Source: an uncultured Verrucomicrobiota bacterium (GTDB taxonomy: Bacteria > Verrucomicrobiota > Verrucomicrobiia > Opitutales > Seribacteraceae). Taken from it: a stretch of DNA of 60,702 bases. The translations under genes and the position numbers were made by a program. Positions 6,773 to 16,094 of this stretch are shown in pieces. Location of the stretch: NCBI GenBank assembly GCA_902618175.1, contig CACMZN010000008.1:1-60702 (forward strand). Reading direction: 5' to 3'. Within the stretch, counting starts at the first letter, position 1. Every line of letters begins with the position of its first letter. Below the pieces are notes generated by a model. It did no database searches. It saw nothing but the letters and a program-made list of their open reading frames with translations, and was not told the DNA's origin.

Positions 6773-9583
6773 CTAGGCGATCTGTATCTGCGATGCAGCG
6801 AGGCGCACAACTTCGGAACAAACGTCCTTTCTCATCTTCATGCATTTGACTTTAATTTTCTCGAGATTCCTCTCATGGTTGATTAGTGTTTGCAACCCGC
6901 ATTCCCTCACCATCGAATCTTCATCAACAAGAGCATTTTCGACAAAATCCCAATAAGATGCATAACTTTTTGAAGACATGGCCAACAATAAGGCGCATTT
7001 GTACCAACTCGAAGAACTTTGCGAAAGTTTTTCAAAAAAATAATCATATTCTTTTTCTTCACCGCTTCCCACTTTGCAGAGAGTTGTGTGCATCAACAAC
7101 TTGCCAATTTTGAGATTGAGAACGCCCTTCAAAATCTCTTCGACTTCGGATTTTGCATCAGGACCATTCTTTATAACCTGATCAAAAAGTTTCTTGAAAT
7201 CTATTTTTTGATTCAGAATACCAAGAATTTCAGAGAGCAAAGCAGTCAAATTCTTTTGCTTATTCGAAAGTATGAATGCAAGAGCCTCGTATTTCGGATC
7301 ATCAGGAATTGAAGATAGTAGGTTTGCATGCTCTTTCGCCCTCTGCAAAACATCTCCCAATTTTGACCTTGCCCAGGAGGATAGGCTCTTCGGATTTGAA
7401 ACCATGCCGACCTTTCGGACATAATGGACTTCCAAGATTTCCCTCTGAAAGTGATCATCCAGTTCGGCTAGCCAAGCCTCAATCTCATCCGACTTTTCGA
7501 TCTCAGTTGTTTCCATTCTAAAAGCTAGAAGCGCAGCAAGTTCCTCGGTATCCTTATTTTGCAAATTATCTCGAATTTTTCGATCAATGATCTCTTTAAC
7601 CATTTCACCACAAGCTCCAACTTTTTTGAATATCATGGCTCTGTTTGCATTCTTTTGAACCAAATCAAGCAATTGAGGAAAAATACCATGCAAATTTTTT
7701 GGTTGGATGCTTTGCAGGGCCACTTCGATTTTATCTGGATTCGAGTGAATGAGAAGATCGTAAATGATTTCGCTGGTGTCCATGTTTTTCAATCTTGGCA
7801 AGGCTTTGATGGCATTTGATCGTTGAATTTGGTTCTCGGAACGCAGATACTGATTGAAAATTCTTTCACCTTCACCACGTTTGTGTGAAATGTCTGAATT
7901 CATAAGGGTCGTAGCCGCATTGCAAATCACTTGATCATGGGAAGACCCAAGAAATTCCATGATGAGATCATACTTTTCCTTGCGTTCAGATTGAGCGAGA
8001 GAATCGATGAAGGAATTCTGTATTTTTTCTGCATCTCGTTTGATTTTAGGGAGCAAATTCCTTAATTTTTTCAAATCTTCGAATCTTGCCAAATAGATGA
8101 TCGCATTCTCTCTAAACTTCATGACGTCGTGATCGAGGCAACCGCGAAATTCTTCATTCCATCCTTCCAGTTTCATTTGCAAAGCAAATTCAGAGAGCAA
8201 TAAAGCGTCTTCTCCTTCTGCATTACGAAAAGACCGCTTTAAATCCCCGACGAATTTGGGATCCAATTCCACTTGAGTCTCGTCTTCCAGATCGATCTTC
8301 TTCAAACCAAGCATCATTGAAAGAGAACTCAAATATTGCCTGTAATTGAGTAAGGAAATGCAAAGCCAAAGGCAGCACAGGAAAATGATAACCAAATTCA
8401 GGCGGATGACGATTTCCGATTCTAATCCGCTTTGCCAAAAAGGAAGGGTATAAGTTATGAGTAGACTGATTACGGCAATGGTGGCAGGACGAGTGAGACC
8501 ATCCACCGCACTAATCATTTGTCCGCGCTGCTTTCTACTTACAGCTAAAAAGAGCATTTGAAGACCAAAGAATTCAATGGTGAAAAAGAAGGTTTGAGTG
8601 ATGAATTTCCCAATGTAGAGAGCATCTTGGGAATTGGCTAGAATAGCGCCGATTGAAGACAAGATCAGCAGACTCGGTAAGATGCTGATGGCCGCCAAGA
8701 CTCCCCCGCGAGTAAGGACCATTCTTACGACGAAGAGTTGTAGGATCAATTGAGCTACACTCGTGTAGGTGTAAAACAAACCAAAAAAATCATAAAGGTC
8801 TTCCTCATCCTTGCGCACCTCGAATTTAAAATTGATGTCTATGATGGAGAGTACCATAGCCGAAAAAACAACCAACAGTGTCATCAACACTGCTTGTCTA
8901 CCGCTTATGAGAATCCTGAGTTTTTGATATAAACTGGTTCTTTGAATCTTCTTCTCAGAAGAAAGATATTCGGATATTTTGAACAATTTGCTTCTTTTTA
9001 CCAAGATCCAATTTATTGAAATCAAAAGCAAGGCGACGATTCCAAGTAAAAGTTCGTTGACCATTGGGCTTTTGCTTGCCAATGACACGATGTATCCTGC
9101 CAATATACATCCGCAAGTCCCTGAGGCTCCGATCAAGCCAAACCATTTTTTGGATTCCGATGGGTTTAAAACCCCGCTTGACATAGCCCAAAACAGAACC
9201 GTCGGCAGAATTACGACTACTTCGCAAATCAAATAGGCGACGACAAAGGTTATTTTGAACTTATGAAGAAAAACGAAAGCAATGATCAAAAACAGAGCCA
9301 GAACGAGTATAAGACTGACGACTTGCATTGCTCCGTAGGCCTGATACCTGACGCACAAGAAAGTTGAAAGAATTGCCAGAATGATGGAAAAAGCAGCAGC
9401 TCCCATCAACACCAGGGAAATGTCTGCAGGTTGGAAGTGTTTCAGAAGAAAAGAATCTGAAGTTGCCCGAGCAGTCATTGAGGTCAAGGCAACTAGAAAG
9501 TAAACCAAGCACAAACAACTGATTTTCGAGTTGATGCCTAATTTATAATGAAAATTCCTCATCATGGAAAAGTTATCAATCAA
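6773..9583 (-). CDS. Npt1/Npt2 (MFS-like) transporter with C-terminal HEAT repeats
   Basis: 936 residues. The first about 410 hold roughly 11-12 membrane segments in the style of ATP/ADP-translocase-like (Npt) and MFS proteins, including a loop MISAVDGLTRPAT like the conserved Asp/Arg loop of that group. From about 430 to the end are alpha-helical HEAT-type repeats (for example RFEDLKKLRNLLPKIKRD and SNAIKALPRLKNM). True nucleotide exchange is not established; many free-living bacteria carry such proteins with unknown cargo. Start is TTG at 9583, or ATG at 9565. Three bases separate its stop from the preferred start of the cyclic-nucleotide protein. It heads the secretin operon. Confidence 0.8.
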   Translation of the reverse strand: MIDNFSMMRNFHYKLGINSKISCLCLVYFLVALTSMTARATSDSFLLKHFQPADISLVLMGAAAFSIILAILSTFLCVRYQAYGAMQVVSLILVLALFLIIAFVFLHKFKITFVVAYLICEVVVILPTVLFWAMSSGVLNPSESKKWFGLIGASGTCGCILAGYIVSLASKSPMVNELLLGIVALLLISINWILVKRSKLFKISEYLSSEKKIQRTSLYQKLRILISGRQAVLMTLLVVFSAMVLSIIDINFKFEVRKDEEDLYDFFGLFYTYTSVAQLILQLFVVRMVLTRGGVLAAISILPSLLILSSIGAILANSQDALYIGKFITQTFFFTIEFFGLQMLFLAVSRKQRGQMISAVDGLTRPATIAVISLLITYTLPFWQSGLESEIVIRLNLVIIFLCCLWLCISLLNYRQYLSSLSMMLGLKKIDLEDETQVELDPKFVGDLKRSFRNAEGEDALLLSEFALQMKLEGWNEEFRGCLDHDVMKFRENAIIYLARFEDLKKLRNLLPKIKRDAEKIQNSFIDSLAQSERKEKYDLIMEFLGSSHDQVICNAATTLMNSDISHKRGEGERIFNQYLRSENQIQRSNAIKALPRLKNMDTSEIIYDLLIHSNPDKIEVALQSIQPKNLHGIFPQLLDLVQKNANRAMIFKKVGACGEMVKEIIDRKIRDNLQNKDTEELAALLAFRMETTEIEKSDEIEAWLAELDDHFQREILEVHYVRKVGMVSNPKSLSSWARSKLGDVLQRAKEHANLLSSIPDDPKYEALAFILSNKQKNLTALLSEILGILNQKIDFKKLFDQVIKNGPDAKSEVEEILKGVLNLKIGKLLMHTTLCKVGSGEEKEYDYFFEKLSQSSSSWYKCALLLAMSSKSYASYWDFVENALVDEDSMVRECGLQTLINHERNLEKIKVKCMKMRKDVCSEVVRLAASQIQIA

Positions 9584-9692
9584 CGGTCTTCAATAAAGAG
9601 AGTAAACAAATTCAAACCATTCAAATGCGTGAAGACACTTTTGCATTTCCATTGGACATAAAGTCAATTTTGGAAAGTTCACAGATCGATTA

Positions 9693-9741
9693 AGTCCAAC
9701 CACTTTTTTCTGGGCAAGTTCAACCGAATGACTAGGTTGGA
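9693..9741 (+). promoter_or_regulatory. Competing hairpins in the leader upstream of the DUF3293 gene
   Basis: TCCAACC (9695-9701) and TTCAACC (9719-9725, one G-U pair) can each pair with GGTTGGA (9735-9741). Mutually exclusive stems in a leader can act as an attenuator, but no T-run or known riboswitch core is present, so this may be chance. Confidence 0.2.
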
Positions 9742-9791
9742 TTGAATCGCGCCAAATTGAAAAGAATCCTTATCGGTCGAAAAATCAAAAA

Positions 9792-10178
9792 ATGAAGGAG
9801 GAATATGCGAACACCTTTTTTCATCTCGGATGCCGGGAAGAATTCTTACCCAATTCCTTTGCTATTGTAACTGCCTGTAATCCAATGGACGAGAAGCTTA
9901 GTGAGGAAGTGAATCATTTGAGAAACGAAAGATTGAAGAACACCTTAAAAAGCAAGAACTTCCTTGCCTTACCAGTCTTGGGAAGATCATTGGACGGGTT
10001 GCACGAAGAGGAAAGCTTTTGTGTGAATTGTTCCAAGGAGGAGGCTGTTTCACTTGCCAGGTCCTATGATCAAAGAGCCATTTTCTGGATTGATGAAGAC
10101 AACCTCGAGATTATTGATTGCAAACTGGCAGAAATTGAATTCCTAGGATCCTTCAAGGCTAGAATACTCAACGTATGA
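9792..10178 (+). CDS. DUF3293 family protein
   Basis: 128 residues. The conserved core NSFAIVTACNPMDEKLSEE followed by an Arg-rich helix, GLHEEESFCV, and the closing ARSYDQRAIFWIDEDNLEII match DUF3293 proteins, small cytoplasmic proteins of unknown function. The ATG at 9792 has no Shine-Dalgarno site, while a perfect one points to the out-of-frame ATG at 9805, so translation may begin there and enter this frame by a -1 slip at 9816-9822. The 3' end overlaps the end of the converging gene at 10168 by 11 bp. Confidence 0.75.
   Translation: MKEEYANTFFHLGCREEFLPNSFAIVTACNPMDEKLSEEVNHLRNERLKNTLKSKNFLALPVLGRSLDGLHEEESFCVNCSKEEAVSLARSYDQRAIFWIDEDNLEIIDCKLAEIEFLGSFKARILNV
9795..9801 (+). promoter_or_regulatory. 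Strong Shine-Dalgarno AAGGAGG positioned for the out-of-frame ATG at 9805
   Basis: AAGGAGG is among the best ribosome-binding sites in the window. It lies inside codons 2-4 of the DUF3293 open frame that begins at 9792, so it cannot serve that ATG. It is 3 nt before ATG at 9805, which opens a 21-codon reading frame ending TAA at 9868-9870. Confidence 0.6.
9816..9822 (+). other. Slippery heptamer TTTTTTC, candidate -1 frameshift site
   Basis: In the frame of the ATG at 9805 the codons read CCT TTT TTC, so T-TTT-TTC has the X-XXY-YYZ phase of a -1 slippery site. A -1 slip here moves the ribosome into the DUF3293 frame at CAT 9822 and gives the N-terminus MRTPFFHLGCREE. A homopolymer miscount (six versus seven T) in the assembly would give the same reading. 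Confidence 0.4.
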
Positions 10179-10827
10179 TCAAAGCTACCATTGCCACGAT
10201 CCCGGGCACATAGAGATTGTCGTTCAGAATTACACGGCCCATTCGAATCGGGATGAATTCCAGTAGGGTTACCGCAGCTGAAATTCCCATGATGTGCACG
10301 ATGGAAAGATGCCCACCCCAATCGGACATGAAAGTGGGCAATTGTGGAAAAACGAAAGTCGCCGTGAGTACACAGAAAAACCAGCAACCCAATGCACCTT
10401 CCACCGTTTTGCTTCCAACTTTTATTCGACCAAACGCTTTTCCCACGAGAGCAGCAACCGCGTCCCCGAGAATAAAAAGGGTAAGCCCGAGAAAAGCTGC
10501 TGCTGCTGCAGACTCACTGTAAAGTGATATCAGGCTGCAAATTACTGACCCGGCCAACACATAGGTTGCCCCTGTAAGTTGTTTGGATTCTGACTCTCTC
10601 ATCATGGAGCCGAAATGAGAGGAGAACCAAAATCGAAAAGGACTGTAGTTCAGTCGTACGACTTCCACCCCAAGGGAAAAGGCAAAAAGCGTACTTATGA
10701 TTAGGCAAGCAACCGCACGGGATATTTCAAAGGAATCTGGACCGTAGAAAATTCCCACTGGTAAAACAACCGCCAACCCATGAAGTAGTTTTCTATTAAT
10801 TTCTTCTTTAGTCAGGGAACTTGGCAC
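10168..10827 (-). CDS. Diacylglycerol/polyprenol (dolichol-type) kinase family membrane protein
   Basis: 219 residues, about six membrane segments. The signature is NRKLLHG near the N-terminus, then GDAVAALVGKAFGRIKV and KTVEG, which are the conserved cytosolic motifs of the CTP-dependent dolichol/phytol kinase and CDP-diglyceride synthase-like superfamily. It probably phosphorylates an isoprenoid or lipid alcohol at the inner membrane; the exact substrate is not readable. GTG start at 10827 preceded by AAGGG. It lies 52 bp after parC on the same strand and may share its transcript. Confidence 0.8.
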   Translation of the reverse strand: MPSSLTKEEINRKLLHGLAVVLPVGIFYGPDSFEISRAVACLIISTLFAFSLGVEVVRLNYSPFRFWFSSHFGSMMRESESKQLTGATYVLAGSVICSLISLYSESAAAAAFLGLTLFILGDAVAALVGKAFGRIKVGSKTVEGALGCWFFCVLTATFVFPQLPTFMSDWGGHLSIVHIMGISAAVTLLEFIPIRMGRVILNDNLYVPGIVAMVALIIR

Positions 10828-10879
10828 AATCCCTTAGCTAAACATAGATATTTCCCTTTGGCGAGGCTAAAGAAATGGA

Positions 10880-13171
10880 CTATTTCTTAGGGAAATCAAA
10901 GGTCGTCTGATCACCTTTGGTATTGGAAATCGAACCACTTGAATACTGTTCGTCGTTGTTCCTAACAGGTGGGGTTCCATTCGGTGTCCTCTTGGATTCC
11001 TTCTCTCTCTGTTCTTCCTTCGGCATGGACAACCGATTTACTCGGTTTGCGGATGATTCCTCTTCTCCCTTCGGAGCATTGACGACTCGATCCACCTTAT
11101 GAGAAGTGAGCGTACTGCCCTTAACGGATCGTCCTTGAATATCCAACCATGCAAAATCGAACTCGATGACCCTTTCCTTGATCCGCTTCAGTTCCGGATC
11201 CAGATGGACAAGCACACGACTGTTTTTCTTTTCCGAGTCATGAATGGCAAAAAAGAATATTCTCGATCTGGAATGAGTCTTGAAAAGGGGATACTCCTTG
11301 TCCCTGGTTACTCCACCGATTTTAAATTTCTTGGCGTACAACCTTCCACTCTTTCCGTCTCGGTATACCATATTGTAGATTATCTGATCGTCCCTCCGAA
11401 AAACCGCTACCCTCACCGGATTCTTACCGACAAACATTTTTTCAGCAATCTTCATAACCTTCATCACGCCATCTTTTCGAATGACAATGACGTCATCCAT
11501 ATCGGAACATTTCTCCAAGGATTCGTCTTTTTTTAATGAAAACCCGGCAAATCCATCCTTGCGATTCAAATAAAGGGTTTCATTCGCAACCACCACCTTG
11601 GAGGCGACAATCCGATCGAAGGGAGCCAACTCTCCCGATTCATCAAGACAGAGCTCCGTTTTTCTCTTTTTTCCTTTTCCATATTTTTTCTTAAGTTCCT
11701 TTAAGTATCGAATGGCATATCTGGTTAGTTGAGCCAGATGTCCCTGGACTTCACCGATTTCCTCTTCAAATGCTTTGATCAGTTCATCTGCACGAAAGGA
11801 ATCGTATTTGGAAATTCTCTTAATTTTGATTTCCAAGAGCCTGAGGAGATCCTCTTGAGTGATGGCTCGATGAAAGATCGAGTGATATGGTTGGAGTCCT
11901 TCATCGACTGCTTCAATCACGCCTTGCCAAGTTTCTTCTTTCTCAATGTCACGATATATGCGTTTCTCAATGAAGATCTTTTCCAAAGAAGAAAAATGCC
12001 ACTTTTCCTGCAATTCGCTGAGTTTGATCTCAAGTTCCTTCTGAAGCAATGTCCGAGTGCGTTCGGCAGATGATCTAATCAGATCATTGACCGACAAAAA
12101 TTGCGGATGGTTATCCTTGATGACACAAGCGTTTGGAGCCAAGCTCACCTCGCAATCGGTAAATGCATACAATGCCGGCAAAGATTCCTCAGCCGACACA
12201 GTGGATGGCAAATAAACCATTACTTCGACGAATTCTGCAGTGTTGTCCTCGATTTTGGCTATTTTGATTTTTCCTTTGTCATTGGCGGAGAGGATTGAAT
12301 CAATGAGGCTGGTGGTGGTAGTTCCGAAAGGGATTTCGGTTATCTTCAAAAGATGCTTTTTTACCTTTTCAATTCTTGCCCGAACCCGTATCCTCCCCCC
12401 TCTGGCACCCCCATTGTAGTCGGTGCAATCAACAATGCCACCTTGATGAAAGTCGGGAAGCAGACTGAAGGAATTCTTCCTCAAGGCCTCTACCATTGCG
12501 TCGATAATCTCATTGAAATTATGCGGAAGAATCTTGGTTGAAAGTCCCACCGCAATTCCTTCCGCCCCTTGGGCAAGCAATAAAGGAAACTTAACGGGAA
12601 AAGAAACGGGTTCTTTGTTTCTGCCGTCGTATGATACAGCCCAGACCGTCACTTTTGGACTGAATACCACTTCCATGGCAAAAGGCGTGAGCCTGGCTTC
12701 AATGTAACGGGGAGCAGCCGCCGAATCTCCAGTCAGCAAGTTTCCCCAGTTTCCCTGCGTATCGATCAGCAGGTCCTTCTGACCAATTTGAATTATAGCA
12801 TCTCCAATCGAAGCATCTCCGTGGGGATGGTATTTCATGGTATTACCAATGATATTCGCCACTTTATTATAACGCCCATCTTCCAACTCCTTCATCGAAT
12901 GAAGAATTCGGCGTTGGACTGGCTTCAATCCATCATCAGCATGCGGAACCGCTCTTTCGAGAATTACATACGATGCATAGTCAAGAAACCAATCTCCATA
13001 CATATCATCAACGTAAATGGCTTCTTCGTTTTCTCGATCCCCAGTGTTTCCATTGCCAATAGTCTCTGGATCAAAACGTCGGACTTTATCTTTGCCAACG
13101 ACTTGATCTGAATTTGTTTCAAAAGAAGGTTTTTCTAATTTTTCAAAGCCGTTCTCTTTTTCTTCAGACAT
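10880..13171 (-). CDS. parC: DNA topoisomerase IV subunit A
   Basis: 763 residues from the ATG at 13171; the frame extends upstream to 13273 but only through the parE coding region. The breakage-reunion domain is clear: LDYASYVILERAVPHADDGLKPVQRRIL, MKYHPHGDASIGDAI, and the catalytic Tyr in AAPRYIEARL. The C-terminal half has beta-pinwheel-like repeats, then a basic Ser/Asn-rich tail (KKEEQ-type) ending TTFDFPKK. With ParE it decatenates replicated chromosomes. The form (DYASYVILERA) resembles the Bacteroidetes/Verrucomicrobia type. It starts 10 bp after the parE stop, so the two are co-transcribed. Confidence 0.95.
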   Translation of the reverse strand: MSEEKENGFEKLEKPSFETNSDQVVGKDKVRRFDPETIGNGNTGDRENEEAIYVDDMYGDWFLDYASYVILERAVPHADDGLKPVQRRILHSMKELEDGRYNKVANIIGNTMKYHPHGDASIGDAIIQIGQKDLLIDTQGNWGNLLTGDSAAAPRYIEARLTPFAMEVVFSPKVTVWAVSYDGRNKEPVSFPVKFPLLLAQGAEGIAVGLSTKILPHNFNEIIDAMVEALRKNSFSLLPDFHQGGIVDCTDYNGGARGGRIRVRARIEKVKKHLLKITEIPFGTTTTSLIDSILSANDKGKIKIAKIEDNTAEFVEVMVYLPSTVSAEESLPALYAFTDCEVSLAPNACVIKDNHPQFLSVNDLIRSSAERTRTLLQKELEIKLSELQEKWHFSSLEKIFIEKRIYRDIEKEETWQGVIEAVDEGLQPYHSIFHRAITQEDLLRLLEIKIKRISKYDSFRADELIKAFEEEIGEVQGHLAQLTRYAIRYLKELKKKYGKGKKRKTELCLDESGELAPFDRIVASKVVVANETLYLNRKDGFAGFSLKKDESLEKCSDMDDVIVIRKDGVMKVMKIAEKMFVGKNPVRVAVFRRDDQIIYNMVYRDGKSGRLYAKKFKIGGVTRDKEYPLFKTHSRSRIFFFAIHDSEKKNSRVLVHLDPELKRIKERVIEFDFAWLDIQGRSVKGSTLTSHKVDRVVNAPKGEEESSANRVNRLSMPKEEQREKESKRTPNGTPPVRNNDEQYSSGSISNTKGDQTTFDFPKK

Positions 13172-13181
13172 CGCAATTAGA

Positions 13182-15110
13182 TTAAGCGGCTTCGCTGTCT
13201 TCGCCGACTTCTTCAGAAATCGTTTGAGATTCCATTTCAGTTTCCTCAGAGCGATCACCTGGGGTGCTCTCATCCACTAGATCATGTTGAAAGCGCAAAT
13301 TTCGTATGATGTACTCCTGTCTTTCCGGCGTGTTCTTTCCCATAAAGAATTTCAACATTTCTTTGATCGACTCCTGCAAATCGATCTTCACCGGATCCAA
13401 ACGAATCTCTTTGCCAATGAAATGCGAAAATTCATCAGGAGAAATTTCGCCAAGACCTTTGAATCGGGTAATTTCCGGATTCTTGCCGAGTTCCCTGACA
13501 GCTGACTCTCGTTCTGCCTCATCATAGCAATAAAAGGTCTTTTTTTTGTTACGGACTCGAAAAAGTGGAGTTTGCAGAACAAAAAGATGATCTTGCCTAA
13601 TCAATTCGGGAAAGAATTGAAGAAAGAAAGTGATCAGCAGGAGACGAATATGCATGCCGTCTACGTCTGCATCGGTCGCAATCACAACCTGGTTATACCG
13701 TAAGTCCTCCAAATCCTCTTCAATTCCCAAAGCTGCCTGTATCAAGTTGAATTCTTCATTCTCATAGACTACCTTGCGCGTCAGACCAAAGGAGTTCAGA
13801 GGCTTGCCCTTCAAACTGAAGACAGCTTGGAATTGAACATCTCTGGCTTTGGTGATCGATCCGCTGGCTGAATCTCCTTCCGTCACGAACAATGTACTCT
13901 TGAAACGGTTTTTGTCCTTAGTGTTAAGGTGAACCCGGCAGTCCCGTAGTTTTCGGTTGTGAATTTTGCTCTTCTTCGCTCTTTCCCGAGCAATTTTTTG
14001 AATTCCCTTAAGTTCTTTTCTTTCTTTCTCACTGCGCTGGATCTTCTCGAGCATGGATTCCGAAAACGAAGGATTCTTATGCAAGAAATTATCCAATTTT
14101 TCTTTAAGGAAATTCCCGACGAACAAACGAATCGAGTCACCATCCGGAGCAATTGCCAAAGATCCTAGTTTGGTCTTGGTCTGAGATTCGAAAACGGGTT
14201 CTTGTACTTTTATACTGATTGCAGCGACCAAACCGCTGCGTATGTCGGGAGCATCAAAATTTTTCTTGGAGAAATCTCTTATGGTCTTGACGAAGGCTTC
14301 CCTAAACGCAGCCTGATGAGTTCCTCCCTGCGTGGTATGTTGTCCATTGACGAAGGAAAAGTAATCTTCGCCGTATTGCTCAATGTGAGTAAAGGCCACT
14401 TCGATGTCGTTGTCCTCAATATGAATGATCGGATATAAGGGACTTTCGGAAAGATTCTCATCCAATAGATCCTTCAGGCCATCTTTGAAACGAAACTTCT
14501 TACCATTGTAGCGAATCGTCAGTCCTTTGTTCAGGTAACAATAGTATCTCAGCATTCTCTCGACGAATTCATTCCTGTAGCGAAACTTCTTGAACATGGA
14601 ATCATCGGGTTTATAGGAAATGAGAGTTCCATTCTCCTGTTCCGTAGCCTGATTCTTCTCGTCCAGCAATAGTGGATCTCCACAACTATATTCAATTTTT
14701 CGGCTTTCTCCGTCTCTGAAAGATTGTATGTCGAAAGTCGAGGAGAGTGCATTAACCGCCTTTATACCAACTCCATTCAAACCGACCGATTTTTTGAAGG
14801 CTTCCGAATCATATTTGGCACCGGTGTTGATTTTAGAAGAGCAATCAAGTAATTTTTCTAATGGAATGCCTCTCCCATGATCTCTGACGGTGACCGAATA
14901 ACCGTCTGTCTCCACTTCGATTTGTTTGCCAAATCCCATGACGAATTCATCGATGCAATTGTCCAGGACTTCCTTCAGCAAGACGTAGATGCCGTCGTCC
15001 TCCGATGAACCATCGCCCAATTTGCCAATATACATTCCTGGACGCAGTCGAATGTGCTCCTTCCAATCGAGCGACTTTATGCTATCTGCCGTATAATTAT
15101 GTTCCCCCAT
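13182..15110 (-). CDS. parE: DNA topoisomerase IV subunit B
   Basis: 642 residues. The GHKL ATPase begins at once: [35 protein letters not shown] and [14 protein letters not shown]. The transducer region is followed by the TOPRIM motifs [11 protein letters not shown] and [17 protein letters not shown], and a C-terminal segment [13 protein letters not shown] well-placed AGGGGA ribosome-binding site precedes the ATG at 15110. The tail is acidic. It forms the ATP-driven half of topoisomerase IV with the adjacent ParC. Its promoter must lie in the 15111-15217 interval shared with the divergent EI24 gene. Confidence 0.96.
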   Translation of the reverse strand: MGEHNYTADSIKSLDWKEHIRLRPGMYIGKLGDGSSEDDGIYVLLKEVLDNCIDEFVMGFGKQIEVETDGYSVTVRDHGRGIPLEKLLDCSSKINTGAKYDSEAFKKSVGLNGVGIKAVNALSSTFDIQSFRDGESRKIEYSCGDPLLLDEKNQATEQENGTLISYKPDDSMFKKFRYRNEFVERMLRYYCYLNKGLTIRYNGKKFRFKDGLKDLLDENLSESPLYPIIHIEDNDIEVAFTHIEQYGEDYFSFVNGQHTTQGGTHQAAFREAFVKTIRDFSKKNFDAPDIRSGLVAAISIKVQEPVFESQTKTKLGSLAIAPDGDSIRLFVGNFLKEKLDNFLHKNPSFSESMLEKIQRSEKERKELKGIQKIARERAKKSKIHNRKLRDCRVHLNTKDKNRFKSTLFVTEGDSASGSITKARDVQFQAVFSLKGKPLNSFGLTRKVVYENEEFNLIQAALGIEEDLEDLRYNQVVIATDADVDGMHIRLLLITFFLQFFPELIRQDHLFVLQTPLFRVRNKKKTFYCYDEAERESAVRELGKNPEITRFKGLGEISPDEFSHFIGKEIRLDPVKIDLQESIKEMLKFFMGKNTPERQEYIIRNLRFQHDLVDESTPGDRSEETEMESQTISEEVGEDSEAA

Positions 15111-15340
15111 CGATTTCCCCTATTCGATCCACAGTTCCTTTATGATAATACCCTCCGGTTTTGTCCACAGGAAAAAATTCACTCCATAGAATAAACTTGC
15201 ATTTTTTCGCCAAATAGCAAGTCCTTCAAACGATCAAGATAGTACTCCAATCCTACCTTTTTGCCTTTAGACAGCTAAAGGATCCAAGAGTCATCAAACC
15301 ACTGATTTATGCAACCGTACTCTCCACCGGAGCAATAATC

Positions 15341-15922
15341 ATGGCTCTTTTCTTCGGGGCGGGGGCGATTGGTCAAATGATTGAGTTTTTTGCATCGAGT
15401 TTCAACAGTTGGTTCGGAGATCATTTTGTATTGTTCAAAGTAATCATGCAAATTATTGGTGCCAGCTTTATACTCTTTTTCGCCTACCTTTTCTTTGTCG
15501 GCATTCACGCAGCATTCCTCGGTATCTTCATTGATGATATTCTCGATGCAATACAATCCAAACACTTTTCGGAAAGCAAATGGTTACCCCCTCCAAAAGC
15601 CACAACTTCTGCTTTTTTCTCGGCTAAATTAGTTGCCTACAGCTTTTGCATCAACCTTTTGTTTCTGCCTTTTTTTCTTGTCAGTTGGTTCATTCCTCCT
15701 TTGGGAATCCTTCTTCAGGTGAGTATAAACGGCTACTTGCTGGGCAAGGAATATGGTTATTTGATCGAGTGCAGAATTCCATCAACTCCAAACAAGAAAA
15801 AAAGCTACCTATTACATGGAATTCTTGCATCTTTGATATGGTTGGTACCAATCTTGAACTTTTTAAGTCCAGTCTTGTTGGCGGGAGCCATTCTTCATTC
15901 AAGAATGAACCATTCCTGTTAA
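15341..15922 (+). CDS. EI24 domain (CysZ-like) membrane protein, true N-terminus probably upstream
   Basis: 193 residues from the first ATG, with about four membrane segments and the EI24-type motif SWFIPPLGILLQVSINGYLLGKEY. EI24 proteins include CysZ, a sulfate transporter, but most bacterial members are uncharacterised. The same frame stays open back to 15218 and encodes AFRQLKDPRVIKPLIYAT just before the ATG, which matches the usual family start (AxxQLxDPxxxxxL). No ATG, GTG or TTG exists in that stretch; ATC 15233 or ATA 15239 are the best-placed non-canonical starts. Gene is divergent from parE. Confidence 0.75.
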   Translation: MALFFGAGAIGQMIEFFASSFNSWFGDHFVLFKVIMQIIGASFILFFAYLFFVGIHAAFLGIFIDDILDAIQSKHFSESKWLPPPKATTSAFFSAKLVAYSFCINLLFLPFFLVSWFIPPLGILLQVSINGYLLGKEYGYLIECRIPSTPNKKKSYLLHGILASLIWLVPILNFLSPVLLAGAILHSRMNHSC

Positions 15923-16094
15923 TTCAACCAAAGTTCTCATTTGCCTGAATCAGACAAAATACCACACTATTGATCCAACCGGTCAACTTCAAGACGAGCC
16001 TCACGCCGAATCCGGTCCATGATGGAAAGACAAACACCGCGATCTTGCCCAGTTTGTAGGATCGGATGGGTTGCGGTGTAAGCGAAACTCGGTC
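15923..16094. other. Intergenic stretch with a start-less open frame
   Basis: Between converging genes. On the minus strand 15967-16107 is open for 46 codons directly after a TGA, with coding-like composition (IGPSFAYTATHPILQTGQD, then a basic helix RIRREARLEVDRLDQ and TAG), but no usable start. It may be a decayed gene end. No terminator-type hairpin is evident. Confidence 0.35.

Noticed and set aside
15140-15180. TTGTCCACA and GATCCACAG near the parE start as DnaA boxes
   Set aside because: Only one near-match plus a poor one, without a cluster, AT-rich element or origin genes.
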